From positions 1-8,981 of the forward strand of contig QGVD01000103.1 of NCBI GenBank assembly GCA_003242685.1: a stretch of DNA of 8,981 nt, given 5' to 3'. This DNA comes from Pseudomonadota bacterium (GTDB taxonomy: Bacteria; Pseudomonadota; Gammaproteobacteria; Steroidobacterales; Steroidobacteraceae). Within the stretch, counting starts at the first letter, position 1. Every line of letters begins with the position of its first letter. Made by a program: the position numbers and the translations under genes. This document shows positions 1 through 8,228 of the stretch, piece after piece. The notes below the pieces were generated by a model. It ran no database searches, had not been told where the DNA came from, and saw only the letters and a program-made list of their open reading frames with translations.

Positions 1-3
1 CAT

Positions 4-33
4 GACGCGCCGCGCACACTCGCGCGGCGCGTC
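4..33 (-). terminator. Strong GC-rich hairpin after the small lipoprotein gene
   Basis: Two perfect 12-base arms (positions 4-15 and 22-33) enclose a 6-base loop (16-21). The flanking CAT (1-3) and ATG (36-38) could extend the stem past a 2-base bulge. The hairpin starts about 35 nt beyond the stop codon of the lipoprotein gene, where a transcript of the 68-4215 gene run would end. No T-tract can be seen on the minus-strand side because the window ends there. A terminator or 3'-end-stabilising hairpin is the likeliest role. Whether it is intrinsic, or serves a gene on the other side, cannot be decided here. Confidence 0.5.
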
Positions 34-67
34 CCATGCACCGAGCGCGAGGCAGCGGGAAGACGCA

Positions 68-253
68 CTACTGCCGCGCGTCGTCCACCGCGCTCTCCAC
101 TTCTTCTGCGGCGTTCTCCACGCCCTCGCGCACTTCGCTGGCCGCCTCGTCGATCTGCTCGCCTGCACGCTCGGCCGGCCCCTCGCGTTCGCACGCCGAG
201 AGCCCCAGCACGAAAAGACCCGCCAGCACCGCACTCAGACCTGCACGCAACAT
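68..253 (-). CDS. Small lipoprotein with a short amphipathic helical mature part
   Basis: A 61-residue exported lipoprotein of unknown function. Residues 1-20 form a short, hydrophobic type II signal peptide. A clear lipobox (L18-S19-A20-C21) predicts lipidation at C21, leaving about 41 mature residues. The mature part is highly charged and acidic, made of Ala, Glu, Asp and Val in a pattern that suits one amphipathic helix or coiled coil (heptad-like spacing in the E-x-x-x-E-E-V stretches). E22 after the lipidated Cys is compatible with outer-membrane sorting. The ATG at 251-253 was chosen because an AGGAG sits about 8 nt upstream and the signal peptide begins right there; in-frame codons further upstream lack both. 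Tiny helical lipoproteins of this type are common in Proteobacteria, and some resemble entericidin-like or envelope-stress proteins, but no specific family is recognisable. It follows the flavoprotein gene after 134 nt and probably has its own promoter. Confidence 0.75.
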   Translation of the reverse strand: MLRAGLSAVLAGLFVLGLSACEREGPAERAGEQIDEAASEVREGVENAAEEVESAVDDARQ

Positions 254-284
254 CTTTTCACTCCTGATTCGTTCGAATCGCAGC

Positions 285-313
285 ATTCGAGGAGCGCTGG
301 ACGCGCCGCCCAA
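285..313 (-). promoter_or_regulatory. Candidate promoter of the small lipoprotein gene
   Basis: On the minus strand, TTGGGC (313-308) and TCGAAT (290-285) are separated by 17 nt, a loose sigma-70-like match. Transcription would start about 25 nt before the lipoprotein ATG. A 14-bp inverted repeat, GATTCG-TT-CGAATC (266-279), lies between this -10 and the ribosome binding site and could be an operator. The match is by eye only and both hexamers are imperfect. Confidence 0.25.
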
Positions 314-330
314 GGACAAGCAGGAGCAAG

Positions 331-374
331 GGCCGTACCCGCACGGCCGCAGAAGCGCCGACACGCGGTGTCGG
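331..374 (-). other. Two tandem small hairpins after the flavoprotein gene
   Basis: Just beyond the flavoprotein stop are two inverted repeats. One has 7-base arms CCGACAC/GTGTCGG (358-364 and 368-374) around a 3-base loop. The other has 6-base arms GGCCGT/ACGGCC (331-336 and 343-348). Neither is followed by a T-run on the minus strand, so they look more like a weak or Rho-assisted transcript end, or mRNA-stabilising structures, than a classical intrinsic terminator. They would separate the methyltransferase/flavoprotein transcript from the lipoprotein gene. Confidence 0.3.
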
Positions 375-387
375 ACCGGCGCGTGAA

Positions 388-1404
388 TCAGGAATGCGCG
401 ATGGCAGGTCGCGGCACGACGGTCTCGCGACCCGCGCCGCGCGTGAACGCCCAGTCGAGCAGACGGCTCGCGAGCCCGCCGCCGAGGCTCGCACCCGTGA
501 CGTCGTCGATGCGATACGGCGTGCCGTTGAGGATGGACTCCGCCGCTCGCAGACCGCTGCGGATGGCAGGACCGATGCCCTCGCACATGTCGCGAGTCGC
601 GAGTCCCGCGGCATCGCCCGTGATGAACGCGTTGTCGATGCGGACGACGTCCACCGGTCCGCGCAGGTAGTAGCTGTAGCCGGCAGGGTCGTACTGCGCG
701 CCCGGCGCGAGCGAGCGGTCGAGCACGCGCGTGAGATGCGCCCAGTGCTGCTTGATGTCCTCGCCGCGGGCCTTGAGGCGTGCTGCCATCCCGCCCACGC
801 CGACGTTGAGCCAGCCGTTCGCCTTCGGCACGTACCAGGAGTAGCCCGGCAGGCCGTTGTCGAAGAACCAGAGATGGCAGTCACCGTCCCGCCACTCGTA
901 GGGCAGCTCGTGCTCGAGTGCGACGGCCTGCAGCTCGCGCACGCGCGGGTTCGCCTCGCGGAAGAACGTGCGGTAGACGGGACAGCTCGTGCCGCCCGCA
1001 CCGATCAGATAGCGGCAGCGGAAGGTATCGTCGATCACGTACTCGCCGTTCTCGCGCCGGATGTTCCGCACGGTGTGCTGCACGACGGGCGCGCCCGAGC
1101 GCTCGAGCAGCCAGGCGTCGAACTCGAAGCGGCGGATCGAGTGCTGCACGCACGGCACCTTCAGGTGCAGCCCCTTGATGTGGATGTGCAGCCGGTCGAA
1201 CGTGAGGAAGCGGTGCGGATAGCTGCCGATGTCCATCTCGAGATCGCGCACGACTTCCGGCGTGATCCAGCCGGCGCACAGCTTGAGCCGCGGGAAGCGC
1301 TCCTTGTCGAGCACGAGCACGTCGGCGCCTCCGCGCCGGAGCTTCCACGCAGCGGAAGAGCCGGCGGGCCCGCCGCCGACGACGATCACATCATGCGACT
1401 GCAC
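388..1404 (-). CDS. Geranylgeranyl-reductase-family FAD oxidoreductase
   Basis: A 338-residue flavoprotein of the geranylgeranyl reductase/FAD-monooxygenase superfamily. The N-terminus has the dinucleotide-binding strand V-V-G-G-G-P-A-G-S-S (residues 8-17) and an acidic residue ending the second strand (D33). K-L-C-A-G (41-45) sits where this family has its conserved Lys-Cys-Gly segment. The middle has P-G-Y-S-W-Y-V-P-K followed by L-N-V-G-V-G (186-204), typical of prenyl reductases. The second FAD motif G-D-A-A-G (263-267) lies near the C-terminus, followed by E-G-I-G-P-A (275-280). Family members reduce isolated C=C bonds of isoprenoid lipids, or hydroxylate. The start is a GTG with GGGAG 5-6 nt upstream. 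That SD lies in the 12-nt gap behind the methyltransferase stop, so the two genes are almost certainly co-transcribed and probably translationally coupled. No trans-membrane segment is evident. Acting on the methylated acyl chain made by its neighbour is an inference. Quinone or carotenoid substrates are alternatives. Confidence 0.85.
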   Translation of the reverse strand: MQSHDVIVVGGGPAGSSAAWKLRRGGADVLVLDKERFPRLKLCAGWITPEVVRDLEMDIGSYPHRFLTFDRLHIHIKGLHLKVPCVQHSIRRFEFDAWLLERSGAPVVQHTVRNIRRENGEYVIDDTFRCRYLIGAGGTSCPVYRTFFREANPRVRELQAVALEHELPYEWRDGDCHLWFFDNGLPGYSWYVPKANGWLNVGVGGMAARLKARGEDIKQHWAHLTRVLDRSLAPGAQYDPAGYSYYLRGPVDVVRIDNAFITGDAAGLATRDMCEGIGPAIRSGLRAAESILNGTPYRIDDVTGASLGGGLASRLLDWAFTRGAGRETVVPRPAIAHS

Positions 1405-1416
1405 GTGCGCTCCCGG

Positions 1417-2715
1417 TCAGTCCTGGTAGAGGTAGGCGCGCGTCCACGGCACGTCGTTGTTCGACTGCGGCGCGAAGACGACCTGGAAGAGCTGCAGCGA
1501 TCCGGTGGTGAACGCGGCGATGGAGCCGGCGAGATACAGGCGCCACATGCGCACGAACTTCTCGTCGAACATCTGCCGCACGCGATCGCTCGAGGCCTCG
1601 AAGAGCTCCTTCCAGTGGCGCAGCGTCTGCGCGTAGTGCAGGCGGATGTTCTCGACGTCGAGGATCGAGAAGTTCCACGGCTCGAAGATCTGCATCATCT
1701 GCGCGAGCGACGGCGGCTCCGCGCCCGGGAAGATGCGCCGCTCGATCCAGGGATGGAGCCGCGCGGGGGCGTTGCGCCCGATGGTGTGGATGAGCCCGCG
1801 CCCGTGCGACGGCAGGCAGCGGTGAATGACGCGGCCCAGCTCCGGATAGTTGGCGACGCCCACGTGCTCGAGCATGCCGACCGAGACGAAGGCGTCGTAC
1901 CGGCCGGAGATGTTGCGGTAGTCGTCCTCGATGAACTCCACCTGGCCGGCAAGCCCTTCGGCCTTCGCGCGCTCGCGCGCGTACGCGATCTGTTCCTTCG
2001 AGATGTTGAACGCGCGCACCTTCACGCCGTAGTGCCGCGCCATGTGCAGCGCGAGCCCGCCCCAGCCGCAGCCGGCTTCGACGACGGACTCACCCGGACG
2101 CAGCCGGAGCTTGCGGCACACGTGGTGCATCTTCGCTTCCTGCGCCTCGTCCAGCGTAGCGTCCGGCGTCGGGTAGTACGCGCAGGTGTACGCCATCGTG
2201 CGCCCGAGCCACAGCGAGTAGAACTCGTTGCCGATGTCGTAGTGATGGTGGATGTTCTCGCGCGAGCCGGCGAGCGTGTTCGAGCGCGGGCGGTGCAGCC
2301 ATTCCTGGATCCGGCGGAACACCGCGCCCTTCTGGCCGGCGCTGGCGCCGCTGCGGTAGACGGCCTCGAGGAAGGCGACGAGATCGCCATCGACCTCCAC
2401 CCTGCCCTCGCTGTAGGCATCGCCGAAGCGCACCTGAGTGTCGGTGAGCAGCCCGAGGAGCGTCGCGCGATCCCGGATGCGCACGCGCGCGATGATCTCG
2501 CCGCGGCTCGTCGTGATGCGCTCGCCGTTCCACAGGACGAACTCGAACGGCGGATCGCCGAGGAAGCCGAGCAGCCGGCGCAGCAGCCGCGCTTCGACGG
2601 ACCGCACGCCGCGATCCGACGCCACGCTCGCGTCGTTGGCAGGCGGCAGCGACTGGAAACCCGGATCGGCGGCGTGATCGGACGCCGACTTCAGACTCTG
2701 CTCGAGACCGTTCAT
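1417..2715 (-). CDS. cfa: Cyclopropane-fatty-acyl-phospholipid synthase family methyltransferase
   Basis: A 432-residue SAM-dependent methyltransferase of the CFA synthase (Mycolic_acid_cyclopropane_synthase) family, which adds a one-carbon unit from SAM to a cis double bond of membrane phospholipid acyl chains. An N-terminal domain (about 40-150) precedes the catalytic core (about 155-420). The core shows H-H-H-Y-D-I-G-N-E-F-Y (156-166), the SAM motif E-A-G-C-G-W-G-G (213-220) and S-V-G-M-L-E-H-V-G (278-286). By alignment in memory with E. coli Cfa, residues C178 (T-C-A-Y), E283, H310 and I312 (I-H-T-I-G) and Y361 match the catalytic or bicarbonate-site positions, so the enzyme looks intact. 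It is about 50 residues longer than E. coli Cfa (382). The ATG at 2713-2715 has GGAGG about 8 nt upstream. The frame stays open to 3120, but that part is arginine-rich antisense of the neighbour. Product type is open: cyclopropane, or a methyl/methylene-branched chain as made by UfaA1/BfaB- or UfaM-type relatives. The flavoprotein behind it favours the latter. Confidence 0.9.
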   Translation of the reverse strand: MNGLEQSLKSASDHAADPGFQSLPPANDASVASDRGVRSVEARLLRRLLGFLGDPPFEFVLWNGERITTSRGEIIARVRIRDRATLLGLLTDTQVRFGDAYSEGRVEVDGDLVAFLEAVYRSGASAGQKGAVFRRIQEWLHRPRSNTLAGSRENIHHHYDIGNEFYSLWLGRTMAYTCAYYPTPDATLDEAQEAKMHHVCRKLRLRPGESVVEAGCGWGGLALHMARHYGVKVRAFNISKEQIAYARERAKAEGLAGQVEFIEDDYRNISGRYDAFVSVGMLEHVGVANYPELGRVIHRCLPSHGRGLIHTIGRNAPARLHPWIERRIFPGAEPPSLAQMMQIFEPWNFSILDVENIRLHYAQTLRHWKELFEASSDRVRQMFDEKFVRMWRLYLAGSIAAFTTGSLQLFQVVFAPQSNNDVPWTRAYLYQD

Positions 2716-2765
2716 TGATGCTTCCTCCGCGCACCGCCCTGCTTTCGTCCGGGCGGCACATGAAG

Positions 2766-2795
2766 ATGCTACTACGGCGGCGACCCGCGGGTCAG
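2766..2795 (-). promoter_or_regulatory. Candidate promoter of the methyltransferase/flavoprotein pair, overlapped by a palindrome
   Basis: On the minus strand, CTGACC (2795-2790) and TAGCAT (2771-2766) are 18 nt apart, four of six matches each to sigma-70 hexamers. They would give a leader of roughly 45 nt before the methyltransferase ATG. A perfect 12-bp palindrome GACCCGCGGGTC (2782-2793) covers most of the -35 and the adjoining spacer, where a repressor would bind. Both assignments are by eye. In such GC-rich DNA the palindrome could be chance. Confidence 0.3.
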
Positions 2796-2846
2796 GCTTG
2801 CCGCGCGGGCGCCGCTCTGCTGTGCCGCGGAGGAACCGGCCGGCCG

Positions 2847-3215
2847 TCAGCGCGGCGCGGGTTTCGCCTGCGTTACGTCGCGCACCCAGGAGAGCCCCTT
2901 CATCGCCTGTCCCCAGCCGGCCGTCGTGATGGCGAGCAGCGCCACGTGGTCGAGCTCCGCGGGCGAGATGCCGTCCGCAAGCGCGCGCCGGGCGTGAGAA
3001 TGTGTCGCGCCTTCGGAGCCTGCCGCGATGGCGTATGCCAGATGCACCAGCCGGCGCGTGCGGGCGTCGAGCGGTCCGGCGTTGCTCACCTCCTCGCCCA
3101 GCTTCTGGAAGGCCTGCCACAGGCCGGGGTGCTCGCGCGCAACGTCCACCGCATGAGGCGGCAGCTTGACACTGGGAGCATCGGATACCGAGCTCGGCTG
3201 TTCTCGTGCGCTCAT
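2847..3215 (-). CDS. Carboxymuconolactone decarboxylase/AhpD-fold protein lacking the CxxC
   Basis: A 122-residue all-helical protein of the CMD/AhpD-like superfamily. Recognisable parts are L-D-A-R-T-R-R-L-V-H-L-A-Y-A-I-A (49-64), then E-G-A-T-H-S-H-A-R-R-A-L (68-79), G-I-S-P-A-E-L (82-88) and the helix V-A-L-L-A-I-T-T-A-G-W (91-101). AhpD-type members carry a redox C-x-x-C where this protein has S67-E-G-A70. There is no cysteine anywhere, so a thiol peroxidase-reductase role is ruled out, while H72 and H74 are kept. Cys-less members form a large, poorly characterised subgroup, and the classical gamma-carboxymuconolactone decarboxylase is only one of them. The ATG at 3213-3215 has GAGGAG about 8 nt upstream. 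It starts 55 nt behind the exporter stop, so the two are likely co-transcribed, and ends 131 nt before the methyltransferase. Its substrate is unknown. Calling it an aromatic-ring enzyme would be unsafe without other pca genes here. Confidence 0.75.
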   Translation of the reverse strand: MSAREQPSSVSDAPSVKLPPHAVDVAREHPGLWQAFQKLGEEVSNAGPLDARTRRLVHLAYAIAAGSEGATHSHARRALADGISPAELDHVALLAITTAGWGQAMKGLSWVRDVTQAKPAPR

Positions 3216-3270
3216 GACGCTCTCCTCGATCCGTGACCGGACCGAGTTTGCGGACGCACGCATGAACAAA

Positions 3271-4215
3271 TCAATCGGCAGTGCGCGCCAGGGTGGTGCG
3301 CAGCGGCTGCGCCGGTTGCGGGGCACTGCGAAGCTGTACCCACGCATGCAGCGCGACGGCGCCGAGCACGATGGGCAGCCCGATCAGCACGTTGGCTGAG
3401 AAGGTCTCGTGGCCGAGCCACCAGCCGACGAGCAGCGCGACCGGGGGATTCACGTACGCGTAGGTCGACGCGAGCGTCGGCGAGGCGCGCTCCACCAGCA
3501 CACGGTAGGCGGAGAATGCGATGAGCGAGCCGAAGACGACGAGGTAGCCCCACGCCCACCACACGCGCGCGGAATCCGGCACGTACCAGGACTCGCCGAA
3601 TGCCGCGCTGACCGCGAGCGCGATGACGCCTGCGGTGAGCATCTCCGTTGCGTAGCCCATCGCGCCCGGCGGGAGATCGAGGCGTCGCGAGAGCAGCGTG
3701 CCGAGTGACCAGCACACCGTGCCGATCAGGATCAGCGCAGTGCCGAGCGGGCTCGCCTGCAGATCCTGACCGGTCACCATGACGAGCGTTCCGAGCGCGC
3801 CGATGACGATGGCGATCCACTCGAGGCGCCGCGGCCACTGTCCGAAGACACCCGACCACAGCGCGGTCACGAGCGGCAGAATGCTGATGAGCGCCACGGC
3901 GGCGCCGGAGCTCACCCACTGCTCGGCGACCGTGACGTTGCCGAGCGCGATGACGAGCATGAGCACGCCGATCAGAGTCGCGCCGCCCCACTGCCGCGCC
4001 GTCGGCCACGGATGACCCGCGAGCCGCAGCGCCACGAAGAGGACCCCGCCGGCGACGACGAAGCGCGTGCCGATGAGGAAATACGGACCGGCGTCCTCGA
4101 GGCCCACTTTCAATGCGTAATACGTGGTGCCCCAGACGATGTACACGGCCGCGAGGCACGCGGATATCAGCAGCCACGAGGCACGTGCACGATCGGTTTG
4201 CCTTGCGGTGGACAT
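3271..4215 (-). CDS. yedA: YedA-type DMT/EamA family transporter
   Basis: A 314-residue inner-membrane exporter of the drug/metabolite transporter superfamily, close in length and sequence to E. coli YedA (about 306 aa). It has ten predicted hydrophobic helices in two EamA repeats (about 14-148 and 156-293). Shared stretches with YedA include V-Y-I-V-W-G-T-T-Y (24-32), L-G-N-V-T-V-A-E-Q (91-99), R-L-E-W-I-A-I-V-I-G-A-L-G (130-142), E-M-L-T-A-G-V (191-197) and T-Y-A-Y-V-N-P-P-V-A (251-260). The last 20 residues are a basic cytoplasmic tail rich in Pro, Gln and Arg. DMT exporters move amino acids, nucleosides or small toxic metabolites by proton exchange. The substrate of YedA itself is not well defined. 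The ATG at 4213-4215 fits the family N-terminus but has only a weak upstream purine tract (AGGGA, about 10 nt). It is first in the minus-strand run and transcribed divergently from the PQQ dehydrogenase. Confidence 0.85.
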   Translation of the reverse strand: MSTARQTDRARASWLLISACLAAVYIVWGTTYYALKVGLEDAGPYFLIGTRFVVAGGVLFVALRLAGHPWPTARQWGGATLIGVLMLVIALGNVTVAEQWVSSGAAVALISILPLVTALWSGVFGQWPRRLEWIAIVIGALGTLVMVTGQDLQASPLGTALILIGTVCWSLGTLLSRRLDLPPGAMGYATEMLTAGVIALAVSAAFGESWYVPDSARVWWAWGYLVVFGSLIAFSAYRVLVERASPTLASTYAYVNPPVALLVGWWLGHETFSANVLIGLPIVLGAVALHAWVQLRSAPQPAQPLRTTLARTAD

Positions 4216-4356
4216 GATGCGCCAGTCCCTGGAACGTGAAGCGCGGTGCCGGCGGTCAGACGTGCACCGCCGTGCCGTGAGGCTTGCGATGTACGGAATT
4301 CAACGGCATACCGGCGCCGAGATGCATCCCCAATAAGGGAGAGGAGCCCCGTATCC
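4216..4356. promoter_or_regulatory. Divergent intergenic region between the exporter and the PQQ dehydrogenase
   Basis: These 141 bp must hold promoters for both directions, but neither is convincing. For the plus strand, TTGCGA (4284-4289), a 17-nt spacer and CATACC (4307-4312) could serve, followed by a strong SD (GGGAGAGGAG, 4337-4346) about 10 nt before the dehydrogenase ATG. For the minus strand, TTGGGG and TATGCC 17 nt apart near 4334-4306 are possible. Inverted repeats of 7 bp, such as CGGCGGT (4250-4256) with ACCGCCG (4266-4272), lie in the exporter leader and could be operators or chance in GC-rich DNA. Confidence 0.3.
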
Positions 4357-6726
<2,370 letters not shown>

Positions 6727-7122
6727 GATTGCACTGGGTGACCACGACCGACGTGAGCGGATGACCCTCGATGTACGGCGCGCCCGGCTCGACCGGCACG
6801 TCGGCAGCGCGCGCAACCGAGCTCGGTCTGTTCGCGCAGCCGTGAGGATCCGTGCACACCGCGACGATGGGTGCATTCTCGTGGGCAGCCGCACGCTCGT
6901 CCGCACAGGTCGCGCCGTCGGTCGCGCGGCACAGGGACGACCCCGCCCACGACCTCGCGTTCGCCGCTTCCGTGTTCGCCGACCGTGGCGCAGTCGCGCA
7001 CCCTTCCGCGAGCAGCACCGCGACAGTTGCCGCCACCGGCATCAGACTCCTGATCATCGAAGACCCCCGTAATCGAATGGTGTATGTATGCAAGCGACCC
7101 GACGACGAAAGCGGCGGGTGAG

Positions 7123-7165
7123 CGGCGGATCATAAACCATCCGCCGTGCGCGACATCGCACGGCG
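7123..7165 (-). terminator. Two overlapping, mutually exclusive hairpins between the NUDIX and exported-protein genes
   Basis: Arms CGGCGGAT (7123-7130) and ATCCGCCG (7139-7146) form an 8-bp stem with an 8-base loop. Arms CGCCGTGCG (7142-7150) and CGCACGGCG (7157-7165) form a 9-bp stem with a 6-base loop. They share 7142-7146, so only one can form at a time. On the minus strand the 9-bp stem comes first, about 80 nt beyond the NUDIX stop, and is followed by a weakly U-rich stretch (GGUUUAU). The pair could end the NUDIX transcript, act as an attenuator-like switch in the leader of the exported-protein gene, or be chance. No leader peptide or ligand-binding domain is evident. Confidence 0.35.
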
Positions 7166-7246
7166 AAAGCCGCGACTGAAGCTCGGCAGTTATCGAGAGG
7201 TGCGCGCTGTGTCCGTCAGGAATTCTTCCCGAGTCGCGGACGGCTC

Positions 7247-7864
7247 TCAGTCGAATGTCGTGGGACGCAGCGGATCGCGCAGGTGCTCGAACATGTGAGC
7301 GATCTGCCCGGGCGTCGTGCGCGAGATGGAGAGCGGAGGCAGATCGTCCGGTGCGAAGAAGTCGGCGGCTTCGGTCTCGTTGCTCGGCCGTGGCTCGCCG
7401 CCGAGCAGCTCGCAAACGAAGAACAGCTTCCAGCAGTGGTGAATGAGGGGCGGATGCGGATGACGGTTGCGGTCGTACACCGCGGCCAGCTTCACTGCAC
7501 GTACCTCGAAGCCCGATTCCTCACGCACCTCACGCTCGACGGCAGCTGCGGGGCTGTCGCCGACGTCCGCCCAGCCGCCGGGCAGAGTCCAGAGGCCATC
7601 GCTGCGTTCCTTGACGAGGAGAATCCGTCCATCGCGAAAGACCGCCGCACGGACGTCCACCTTCGGCGTCGCATAGCCCGTTGCTCCCTCGAAGAGGGAT
7701 TCGACCCTGCGCCGCTCGACGCCGGTGCCGGCGGCGAGCATCGACAAGGCGATGTCGCGCACGGCCTGGTAGCGCTCACGGTCGTAGTCGCTCAGTGCGA
7801 ACTCGAGACCGGTCTGCGCAATCGCCTGCAGGCGGCGCGCCCATTCCAGCCAGTCGTCGTTCAT
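7247..7864 (-). CDS. NUDIX hydrolase with N-terminal NUDIX_N-type domain
   Basis: A 205-residue hydrolase of nucleoside-diphosphate-X compounds (probable substrates NDP-sugars or similar; not decidable from sequence). Residues 4-60 match the helical N-terminal domain of this subfamily, with W-L-E-W-A-R-R-L-Q-A-I-A-Q-T-G-L (5-20) and D-Y-D-R-E-R-Y (26-32). The NUDIX fold follows (about 68-200). The box runs from G97 to F119 with R111-E112 and E115-E116 intact, but Asp (D103) stands where the consensus has its first Glu. The metal-binding R-E-x-x-E-E core is complete, so activity is expected. The ATG at 7862-7864 gives the usual family N-terminus (a few residues before W-L-E-W) but lacks a clear SD. 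A GTG at 7919-7921, 19 codons upstream, has GGGGAG about 8 nt before it and may be the real start. The gene is monocistronic or loosely linked: 189 nt to the next gene, 351 nt from the AttH-like stop. Confidence 0.88.
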   Translation of the reverse strand: MNDDWLEWARRLQAIAQTGLEFALSDYDRERYQAVRDIALSMLAAGTGVERRRVESLFEGATGYATPKVDVRAAVFRDGRILLVKERSDGLWTLPGGWADVGDSPAAAVEREVREESGFEVRAVKLAAVYDRNRHPHPPLIHHCWKLFFVCELLGGEPRPSNETEAADFFAPDDLPPLSISRTTPGQIAHMFEHLRDPLRPTTFD

Positions 7865-7937
7865 GGGACAGATTGGATCATCGCCGGACGCCGAATGCCA
7901 CGGGGACGCGCGATCGGGCACGGGAATTGCTCCCCGA

Positions 7938-8228
7938 ATGCGCGCCTGTAAAAAAGTGGCTCACAGCATAGCCTCGTCCGGACAATTCACTGGGCACGAC
8001 CTTTCCTCCAGGTCCGGAAGTGCTTCCGGACAGTCCCCGCCCGGGGACGATCTCGACCGCTGGCTCGAGGCGCACCGGCGTCTCGACGAAAGGATGCGGG
8101 AGGGACGCAGTCTTGCCGATGTGCTGGACGAGGAGTCGCACGAGTCGAGCGGTATTGCATCCGCCTCCGCGGCCGATGACGCGCTCGCCGCGGGCGACGG
8201 GCGGTCCGACCGCTCTCATCTCGCGTAG
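7938..8228 (+). CDS. Doubtful small acidic/charged ORF
   Basis: A possible 96-residue protein that fills the gap between the divergently read NUDIX start and the end of the AttH-like gene, overlapping the latter by 13 nt on the opposite strand. The first half is Ser/Gly-rich and looks non-coding. The second half (from D-D-L-D-R-W-L-E-A-H near residue 37) reads like a charged helix with E-R-M-R-E-G-R-S-L-A-D-V-L-D-E-E, followed by an Ala/Asp/Ser tail. No SD precedes the ATG at 7938 or an in-frame GTG at 7956, and a near-perfect 20-bp inverted repeat sits inside it. No family is recognised. If it is not a gene, the 290 bp here are intergenic and hold only the inverted repeat and upstream signals for the NUDIX gene. 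Confidence 0.3.
   Translation: MRACKKVAHSIASSGQFTGHDLSSRSGSASGQSPPGDDLDRWLEAHRRLDERMREGRSLADVLDEESHESSGIASASAADDALAAGDGRSDRSHLA
8012..8031. repeat. Near-perfect 20-bp inverted repeat (operator or hairpin)
   Basis: Two 9-base arms, GTCCGGAAG (8012-8020) and CTTCCGGAC (8023-8031), are separated by only TG. A third copy of the core TCCGGA, within the palindrome GTCCGGAC, is at 7976-7983. Arms this long with a 2-base spacer suit a dimeric DNA-binding regulator better than an RNA hairpin, whose loop would have to open the innermost pairs. It lies 91 bp upstream of the alternative NUDIX GTG start (148 bp from the ATG), so control of the NUDIX gene is the simplest reading. There is no T-run that would make it an intrinsic terminator for the AttH-like gene. 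Confidence 0.45.

Noticed and set aside
394..2718. A 774-codon open frame on the plus strand across the flavoprotein and methyltransferase genes
   Set aside because: It is antisense to two strongly recognised enzymes, is rich in Arg, His, Val and Ala as GC-rich shadows are, and shows no domain.
2716..3120. Upstream extension of the methyltransferase frame
   Set aside because: It is Arg-rich, overlaps the CMD-like gene on the same strand in another frame, and the ATG at 2713-2715 has GGAGG and fits the family start.
3216..3347. Longer start of the CMD-like protein, overlapping the exporter gene
   Set aside because: The extra residues are Arg/Cys-rich and read through the exporter's 3' end. 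The ATG at 3213-3215 has a good SD.
7946..7962. T6 run on the minus strand as an intrinsic terminator
   Set aside because: Only a 4-bp stem precedes it, and it lies upstream of the NUDIX start, about 260 nt from the nearest stop codon.
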